Of a stretch of DNA of 64,000 nucleotides, positions 56,814 to 64,000 are shown one piece after another; positions within the stretch are counted from its first letter, which is position 1; each line of letters begins with the position of its first letter. Origin of the DNA: Gaeumannomyces sp. JS-464 (lineage: Eukaryota > Ascomycota > Sordariomycetes > Magnaporthales > Magnaporthaceae); NCBI GenBank assembly GCA_002197995.1, contig NGZR01000008.1, positions 1,054,001 through 1,118,000 of the forward strand, given 5' to 3'. The notes beneath the pieces are model-generated. The model made no database searches and was not told the DNA's origin. It worked only from the letters and a program-made list of their open reading frames with translations. The translations under genes and the position numbers were made by a program.

Positions 56814-57457
56814 GGGGCTGTTTTAAACTATTGGTTTTTTGGTTTTTTGGACCCGGCCGGTTTTTTTGGATAAGCGAGGATCGTTATAAGGAGCCCTGCA
56901 ATAAAAAATGCACCTTTATAAATAGATTTTTTCTATTTTTAACGCCTAACAAAAGTTTGCAAATAAATTTCCCCTTTAAAAAGTAGCAAAAAAAAAAAAG
57001 ATTTATTATTATCTGGTCCTATTTGCACGCATTAAACCCTCGTGCCCGGCTTTTTACACGTTTTCGGCCTCCTACACGTGCCTGGCCTCCTACACGTGCC
57101 TGGCCTCCTACACGTGCCTGGCCCTGTTTAGCGCGGCCCTCCCTGGAGCGGCCCTCCTTGGGCGGCCCTTTTTGGAGCAGCCCTCTTTGGGGCTCGAAAT
57201 TTTCCAAGGTAAAAGCTCCTCGAAAGGCGGGAAGGTGGCCGGCTTTATATATTCAACGTGATAAAGCTCTGGTTAGGGGTGGCAAAGGGGGTGGCCGGGG
57301 CTTGTGTTAACGCGACTCGTTGGCTTGGGAAAAGATACTTCTGGCGGGTTTTGCGAAGGATCTTCACAAGGGTTCGCGAGGATCCGCAAACCGGTTTTTA
57401 AACGGTTTCGAAAATAGTATGGAAAAACCAAAAAACCCGATTACCCTAGACAGCCCC
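56814..57457 (-). mobile_element. Harbinger-like MITE, copy 2 (inverted relative to copy 1)
   Basis: Begins GGGGCTGTTTTA and ends CCCTAGACAGCCCC, flanked by TTA at 56811-56813 and 57458-57460. The body is the reverse complement of copy 1 (44938-45595), with the same GGATCCGCAAACCGG and GAAAATAGTATGG strings and fewer units of both internal minisatellites. It abuts the gene fragment at 57461. Confidence 0.75.
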
Positions 57458-57460
57458 TTA

Positions 57461-57987
57461 GAGCAATACGCGGAAGACAAACTGGAAGTCATCCGGACAC
57501 GAATCTCCGATTCATTTGCCTCGTGGCGCAGTCACGGCGGCCCCCAGAGTCGACCTCACTACGCCGTTTCCAGGTCGGCTGGGACTTGGAAGGCTACCTG
57601 CGGGCGAACTACGACAACGGGGTCTCTCAAAACTTGAGTGCCATTGTTGCAACTGTCGGCGTGCTCCCGAAGGCCCAGCTCTGCACCATAGGCGAGTACT
57701 TTAAGCAGGTCGCAAACTGGGAGACACACGAAACGGAGCTGCTGAAGGCTTTACAACAAGCCATTCATAAGCGTAAGACCAATGGACATGAGCAACGAGA
57801 CATCGATAAGACGACAGGTTCGTCTCTCCGTGCCCTTTCGCTGTGGCGGTTCGCTGACAATCCCGAAGCAACAACCGACCAAGTCACCGAGCTAGTCACG
57901 GTCGCAGGTGATAGCATCTCGGTAAATCTCGATTCCAATACCATCGACGTTGAGGGATCTGAAAGGTTTATTGTGGTTGTTGCATAG
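57461..57987 (+). pseudogene. Unknown protein fragment cut by the MITE
   Basis: Directly after the MITE a frame reads LEQYAEDKLEVIRTRISDSF, and after a shift near 57550 LRRFQVGWDLEGYLRANYDN, GVSQNLSAIVATVGVLPKAQ and IGEYFKQVANWETHETELLK to a stop at 57987. The block from RRFQVGWD to HKRKT resembles, from memory, a helical region found in fungal proteins linked to HET/NLR genes (a W-aliphatic start, then a 'TGS-NAQA' type helix); this is weak. The 5' end is cut by the MITE and a shift is present, so it is probably a relic. Confidence 0.35.
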
Positions 57988-58130
57988 CAGCATCCATGCT
58001 CGGCTTGGAAGCGAGCCCCCAGATAATGGCATCGCTCGCCAGGATACCAGTTGCTGTCACCTTCGGCGGTGGCTTCGTTTTCAAGGGTCGATATCACGCA
58101 CTTGTTCCCATCCGCCGGCTTGACACATTA

Positions 58131-58925
58131 GGGCGTGTTCGCCCCAACGATGGTTTTTTGTTTTTGCATACTATTTTTGCCAACCGCTTGAGAAACCGTT
58201 TGTGGATCCGAGGCACCCCGGCCTCGGCCATATAAAATCCCTAGTAAAAATCGCGTTTGACCCGCTAGAAGTACCATTTTGGCCAGGCCAACGAGTCGGG
58301 CGGATGGAGGCCCTGGAAGCGAGTGGCGGCATAAAGGGCTTGGGGGCAACCCCAGAGTTTAGGGGTAACCCCGGGCTAGGGATATATAAAATGGGCGCGC
58401 CTTCGCTTTGCCGCAATAGCCAAAGTCCTCCTTTCCTTTTTTTTCCCAGCCGCCCCAGTTGCGCTTAAGGCCCAGCACGGGGCCGGAAAGGGCGCCGGAG
58501 GCGGCCCCGGTACCTCCAGGGCTTATATAGCCTTGAAAGGATCGGAAAAACCTTGCAAATTGTCGGCCTTCGGGCGTTTAAAAAGCGGCTGGAACCCCTA
58601 GCGTAATTTGAATGGCTGGAAGGGAAGGGAAGGGAAGGGAAGGGAAGAGGAGGGAGGGAAGGGGAGGCGCATGAATACAGCCCGATTTTTCTATTTTAAG
58701 CGCCGGAAGGTAGTGTGAATAGCTTCTATTTTGATCGTTTTAGCCGTTTGTGCTGTTGCATTTGACGGATGGACGTTCCCTGCCTGGCGGGGATGTGAAA
58801 CGAGGGCAAAAAGATACATGATTTGCCACAGGGCTACCCCGGCAACTGTCTCCACTTAGAAAAAACATGCAAAAAACAACAGGGGGGGTCAAAAAACCAA
58901 AAACACCGTACGGGCGAACACGCCC
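58131..58925. mobile_element. Harbinger-like MITE, related subfamily
   Basis: The ends GGGCGTGTTCGCCC...GGGCGAACACGCCC are perfect inverted repeats flanked by TTA (58128-58130 and 58926-58928). Subterminal strings (GCATACTATTTTTGCC, GTTTGTGGATCCG, AAAAAACCAAAAA) are related to copies 1 and 2, so it is a sister subfamily. It contains a GGGAA microsatellite at about 58619-58670. No transposase inside. Confidence 0.75.
58619..58670 (+). repeat. Microsatellite (GGGAA)n
   Basis: About six GGGAA units followed by degenerate GGGA/GGA units, inside the MITE at 58131-58925. Confidence 0.8.
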
Positions 58926-58928
58926 TTA

Positions 58929-61440
58929 GTTTAGTGGCATGTTATCGCTTTACCCCCGAACCAAAGAGAACTTAAGTGGCGGGACATCCTCGACCATTGT
59001 TTGGAACACTTGCGACATGACGGGGACAACAATACGCTTTGGGAGTCAAGAAGCTTTTTTGGCTGGTGTGATTCGGTTGTCTGCGATCTGAGCACCAGTA
59101 AGCCAACGCGGTCCTAGCGATTCCCTTTTACGCCCCTTTTGGCCGCAGACGCTGACTCTGAGTGCTGTTTACCTCTTAGAAACACACGGCTTCAACTTTG
59201 GAACTTTAATCCCTTTGGATTGAAGCCCTTTACAGGTTTTGCGCATGTTCAAATCACCAAGATCACTGGAACCGTGGGTTACAGTAAAGTGGGTAAGGTA
59301 GAGCTTGCGAATAGAGTTTACATTTGCCCGACACAAAGGTGTCCTATCGTCGGAACTGGACGACTATCATAACATCCTAAGGAAGCTGAAGAGCATCCCA
59401 GTTATTATCCACGGCAGGGCGACCGTCGGCGATCCAGACCGACGGGGAGGAGGCATGCCTGCATATGCTCCTCCACCGGCGCCAAGTATGGGAGACGAGT
59501 CGCTCGAAGCTGGGCGAGCGGGATGTCCTCAAGCCTGCCCAGCCTGGAAAGTCCGATAAGGTGAGGACTGCGATGCAAGACAACGAAGGAAAGGTGTATC
59601 GCACGGTCAACCCGAACAAAATGCCTGGTACCGGAAAGGTCTGCTTCGAGAGAGTGGTAACCGAGTTTTACCACCTTTTAACGCCTTCCGGGCGCACCTC
59701 TACAGGACGCCGCTCGCCTTCGCGGGGACATCACGGCGTCTAGGACGACGGCTTAGCGACGCCCTTTCGCGCATACTCCGGTCGTTCTCGAGCGTCTACC
59801 GAATATATATCATCCACGATTGATGACAAATGGCCTCCTTGCGCCCTTCAAGTCTCTCCGCTCTTCATCTCTTTCTCCCGGCGACCGCCCGCGCATTTTG
59901 AGACAATTGGTGGAGCGCCACTTAAGCAGGAGCACATCCCGTTCGTCTTTGCCCTCGCCGGCACGCCACAGCTCAGCCACCTGGGGCCGAGCCACCAAGC
60001 TCGATTACCATTTCGGTTTAATTAATGGTCAGCACGCTGGCAACGGATAATACTAATAAAGTTTTCGGCTTCCACCACTTCGATGGCGAGGCCTTTCATT
60101 ACGCAGCGCGCGGACAGTATCGAAAGCTTGGCGAGTAATCCGTTGCTGGCATCGAGAGCGCCGGAGCGACTGTCGGGCAAGATCTAGTTGTCGTAAATGA
60201 CCGTCAGTGAGAGTGGAGAAGAAAGGTGAAGCCGCGGAGAGAGAGCAGCGAAAGGGATCGCGCGCCGCCGCGAGATTCAAGCAGGGAGTGAACGCGTGGG
60301 AAGGTCGGGACGGATATCTAGACTGGGAAAGATTGCTATTACTTACCTCGGTTGCGGTGGAGGGAGACGAGGTGTTCAAGGCACGCAGGCAGGCTAACAT
60401 GCCAACCAAAACGTGGAGATGGTAGCCGCGCAGTGGCAGACGGCCGGACCCATTTTTGCCCCACACCGGCGCTTCGACAGACCCCAGGGCACACCGCACA
60501 GGCCAATACATGCTGTCGGCTTGGAAAACGCTTGTGCCTGAGACCTGCGCGTGCAGCCACGGCATTTGCATTTATTGCTTGTTTTCTCCATGATCTCTAC
60601 TTGTTGCTGTGAAACTAATAATCGATAATCTTTCCTACATACATCAAGTGGCCCGAAGACCAGTGTGGAGCACGTGATTTACCCTGTTTACAGTGCCTCA
60701 CGTGCCGTCCTCCTGCCTGACCCCTGCAGCCGTGGCATACCTTACAGCGGCTTCCCGCTTGCCATTCCCATCGCCATGCCGGGCTTGTGTTGTCACCTCG
60801 CTTTTGACACCCTCCATTTTCACGCGTTGCTACGTTCTCACTCTGCTCCCTAAAGCACAACACGGTCTTCATTGCAACACCACGCAAGCGGGTCATATCG
60901 TCCGCCGAAATACGGTAATTGCGTGGATCGAGTGTTAATTACTTCCGTCACCTCATCGACAGTACTATCTCATTATCGTTGGATCATTCCAAAGGGGAGC
61001 CTTCGAGCTTCATGGCATTAAATGCCAATATCAGGCTGGCTATGTGCCACAATGCCCACATACGGTTCTTTGGGCGATGAATATCTTGAGGTGAATTCGA
61101 GAAGTCGGCTTCTGACATAATACAGGGCAGCCATTCGACAAGGCGGCCGGTGGAGACGGATTGACGATTGCGCAGCTGTGGCCTGGGAGTTGGCGCCTGC
61201 CGGCTACGCCTGGAGCCTGGATCCAGGCAGTGAGCTTGGAGCCTAGAACCGGACGGTTCAGGGGCACAGAGTGTGGGCGCTGCCGCTTTACTTGTGGCAA
61301 CTTTACCCGAGTGCATGAAAATGCCAAGCGGTAGCTCGGGCTGATCACCTGTGACTCACCCTGTGCCGCCCCCTGTTCAGGTTGAAGCGGCGGCAGCTCA
61401 GGGCTGGCACTCAATCTGGACTCGGGGGGCAATTTTTTTC
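58929..61440. other. Gene relics too fragmentary to name
   Basis: A plus-strand stretch at about 59140-59600 in several frames (LWNFNFNPFGLKPF-like, FTFARHKGVLSSELDDYHNI) looks protein-derived, as does 59820-60030 (shifted; EHIPFVFALAGTPQLSHL in one frame). No family recognised. 60050-61440 holds only short motif-free frames. Confidence 0.25.
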
Positions 61441-61456
61441 GGGGATGACTACATGG

Positions 61457-61474
61457 GTAGGTAGGTAGGTAGGT
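61457..61474 (+). repeat. Microsatellite (GTAG)n
   Basis: Four tandem GTAG units about 150 bp upstream of the DUF6604 gene start. Confidence 0.8.
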
Positions 61475-61618
61475 ATCCGACGTTCGGTGCATGCAGCTCA
61501 GTCATGCACCTTTCTGCTGTCCGGCCCAGCCCATCCGCGAGCCATCAGATGTCAGAAAGAATACCACCCGCTCGCAATTCACCCCCAGAGAACCTCACCA
61601 TCGAAGTGCGAATGCACG

Positions 61619-63640
61619 ATGTTGCCCTCAGCGCTGGTCAGCACTTACCAGCAATACAAGCTGGACACAGACTCTGTCGCGGCCTGGCTCGCCTCCACAG
61701 CCAAGTCGCTCGGCTATCCTCCTGACCTGCTTGACTCGTCGGGCGCCGCCGCCTCGACCTCCAACTCACGAGCATCCGGTGGTCGCCTCAAAGGCAAGGC
61801 GCGTGCCAAAGCCAAGAAGACGGCCGGTGCAGGCGCAAGCTCTTCGGCGGCCCCCAAACCCAACGGCCCCAAGTATATCATCAGCGTCCGCAGCTTCGTC
61901 TCGCTCGCCGAGTACATCGCCGAGAAAACAGCGCCCGTCCCCCGAGGCGTTCCGGATTGTGATTGATCGCGTCATCGCCGCCCGCTTAAGATTCGGTGGC
62001 CAGCTCCAGGACCATGGCGAGGTAATTGACAAAGGCTTTGATGCTAAGCACCAACACTTTGTTGATGGCAAGCTGCCCCTCCATCTTCCTTCTCCCTCTC
62101 CCTTTTCCCTTTTCCTTCTCCCTCTTTTATTTATTAGCCGTGTGCTGACCATCTCGTATCAGTCCTGGCGAAGGTCCGCTCTGTTTTGAGGCCTTTCATG
62201 CCCGCTGTCCAGGACGAGGGCCGACGGTCCGAGGCTGCTGGTCTGGCAAATCGCTTTGCGGGTCTCGCAGTCTACGAGCCCTCGCAGGAGTTCCTGGATC
62301 TGCCCGATGTCGTGCGACCAGCACCAGCTCAAAACGACAACTCCACATATGAAACCCAGTCGGACTCGTCCTTTGAGGAGGTAATCTTTGCCCTCGATGT
62401 TCTCATTAACGACCTGGGTCTCGTCAGGGATCATATTCGATGGATCTGGTCCAACCACAACAAGGGCCTTTTCGAAGTGCCCGCGGCCGCCGTTGCAACC
62501 GACACCGCCATCGGTCTCGCCAGAGGCCTGATAGACGAGGTGCTTCCTTTGCTGGAACGGAACGGCGGAGTCGGGGACCTCCTAGAAAAGTACCATTTGA
62601 TAAGGTGTATGGGCCAGGGCTGGAAGCTTCGAGACCTTATGGTGTCCGGCAATGTCGAGGACAACTTCAACTACAAGACATATGACATTTCCGATGGTAC
62701 CTACTTACTGCCCTACCGGCTTCTAGAGGCCTTCATCCCCGTTGTCGAAGCGCGAGGTCAGGTCTCCGAGGTATGAGGGTATGTTTGGGTACTGGGACCC
62801 GAAAAGCAACCGCCCTCACAAAACCGGACTGCAAAAGTTCGAGGATGATTGCGCTCGTCTCACGCCTTATTTTTCCGAAATCGAAACCGCAATGCGTGGA
62901 GTTAGCGACTGGCCTGTCAAGGACCAGTTTTACCTGGGAGTGGAAGAGCTTGCGGGAACGAAGAAGGTCCCATTCTATGCCGCCTTCGCCGCCCAGATAT
63001 TCCTCGATATCACATACGAACTTGGCGAGCATGTTGAGCGCGGGTTCCACGGGCTTTATGAGCAAACCAACTTCATGAACAATGACATCGAGCAACACCT
63101 CGAGTTCCACTCTAAGCTTAAGATCAAAACCTGGCCCGCCGCCAACAACCAGATTTTGCGTGAACTGCAAAAGAGCATCCAGTGGATCGGCAAAGACCCG
63201 CTTCGTGTCGTGCAGAATCACCTTCTCACGCGCGCGGGCGTTCCTGCCTCGAACACGCCGAGCCACCTCATTTTCCGCATGTCTCCGGTCGCCAGCGGTC
63301 TCATGCTCCTCCACTTCCGCCTTCGATATCGTGATGCTGGCATGGCCGTCGCCGATGTGTGGGGTTCCATCCAGTACGCTTAGCACCTGTGCAACGCCGC
63401 TCGCCAGGAGGGGTTGATGGGCCGGGACGTTCGGTGGCAAGACATGGAGGTTCTCTACTCGAACTTGGGTGAGGGTGCCTTCTATGTGGGTGGAAAGGAG
63501 CCCAAAACTCTGGCGGAATGCTTCAAGAAGTTTTCGCTCCAGATCGGCACCTCAGCCGCCGCCATGGCGGGCACTCGCCGAAGCGGCGCCCCGCTGACCT
63601 CGGGCGCGGGACCCCGCGGCCTGAAGGAGGGCTGCCCGGT
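61619..63640 (+). pseudogene. DUF6604-domain protein, cut by a copia insertion
   Basis: The ATG at 61619 gives MLPSALVSTYQQYKLDTDSV, the typical start of fungal DUF6604 proteins; their function is not known to me. An Ala/Lys/Ser linker and KYIISVRSFVSLAEYIAEKT follow. One extra C in a CCCCC run at about 61940 shifts the frame to EAFRIVIDRVIAARLRFGGQ. An intron (GTAATTG...TATCAG, about 62022-62160) precedes AKVRSVLRPFMPAVQDEGRR, SSFEEVIFALDVLINDLGLV and GLIDEVLPLLERNGGVGDLL. After another shift near 62765, YEGMFGYWDPKSNRPHKTGL, TPYFSEIETAMRGVSDWPVK and LLHFRLRYRDAGMAVADVWG follow. A TAG at 63381-63383 interrupts the frame, which continues HLCNAARQEGLMGRDVRWQD to GAGPRGLKEGCPVS, where copia sequence replaces the rest. 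Confidence 0.8.
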
Positions 63641-64000
63641 CTCGCCCATGTCAAAGGCGATGATACGCTTTCTCGTCGGATACGATTCTGGCAAAATTTA
63701 TAGGGTTTGGGTGCCTGCAACAGGCAAAGTTATACGTGTGAGAAACGTGCATTTTCGACGAAGCAAAAGTCTACTCGGGAAACCCGAAGACTATGCAATA
63801 GGTACGTCTAAAGAAACCTCGCTAACATCTGAAGAGATCGCTACACGTCTCCAGAAATCACTAGTGAATGCCTCCGGGAGGTTCGACTCTGTGCCGGATC
63901 CGAACCCCGAAACTGGAGATGGGCTTTAGGTGGGCGCGATAAGCAATTGTTTGGACGCAAAACGACGCTGCCGAAGCCAAATTAGGCAAAACGGGAAGCA
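63641..64000 (+). mobile_element. Ty1/copia Pol fragment, leaves window
   Basis: In the same open frame as the DUF6604 remnant, the protein switches near 63640 to KAMIRFLVGYDSGKIYRVWV, then PATGKVIRVRNVHF. This is the conserved stretch just after the integrase core of Ty1/copia elements (LVGYDS...IYRVW-P...GKVIR-R-V-F), normally followed by a linker and reverse transcriptase. The frame stays open to 63929. No LTR is visible at the junction, so the element is 5'-truncated, and its 3' part is beyond the window. Confidence 0.8.

Overview
This 64 kb window reads as nuclear DNA of a filamentous ascomycete, most likely a sordariomycete (inference). The basis is short introns (51-76 nt where measured) with CTAAC-like branch sites, GC-rich third positions, fungus-type families (DUF6604, Est1-type DNA/RNA-binding protein, CYP505, fungal bZIP factors, APH-like kinase) and fungal transposons (Tad-like LINE, pogo/Fot1-like transposase, Ty1/copia). 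It is an accessory, repeat-rich region: coding is sparse and many conserved genes carry single-base shifts, lost splice sites, truncations or insertions.

Layout. 1-4.3 kb: a broken six-hairpin glycosidase gene between two related minus-strand fragments, then a GNAT acetyltransferase with a shift. 5.6-9 kb: locus 1, a polypyrimidine minisatellite running up to a start codon, a long plus-strand gene with a disordered middle, and a small minus-strand gene whose stop codon overlaps the long gene's stop. 12-14 kb: shifted bZIP-like gene. 15.1 kb: dispersed repeat copy 1. 18-19.3 kb: a four-exon bZIP factor gene. 20 kb: tRNA-like SINE candidate. 22.8-25.3 kb: Est1-type gene. 25.8-27.6 kb: unknown gene with a GC-AG intron. 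30.1-31.5 kb: an intact HSL-type alpha/beta hydrolase. 32-33.8 kb: a possible small gene and an intact multi-pass membrane protein. 34-37.9 kb: dispersed repeat copy 2, then locus 2, with the same architecture as locus 1. 39-43.5 kb: relics of an APH-like kinase, a Gln/Pro-rich protein and a conserved fungal protein.

44-59 kb is a transposon nest: a small MITE; three Harbinger-like MITEs with 3-bp TTA/TAA duplications; a pogo-like transposase apparently split by a Tad-like LINE; a long hairpin; and a CYP505 gene truncated at both ends beside a 32-base C run. 61.6-64 kb: a DUF6604 gene whose reading frame runs straight into a Ty1/copia integrase fragment, leaving the window.

The most novel signal is the module at loci 1 and 2: CT-rich minisatellite, long gene with basic/AT-hook-like motif and disordered middle, and a tail-to-tail gene for a 76-78 aa protein with one 5' phase-0 intron. 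I do not recognise either protein. Genes that look intact by reading frame and splicing are the hydrolase, the membrane protein, the two small convergent genes and, apart from its start, the 25.8-27.6 kb gene.
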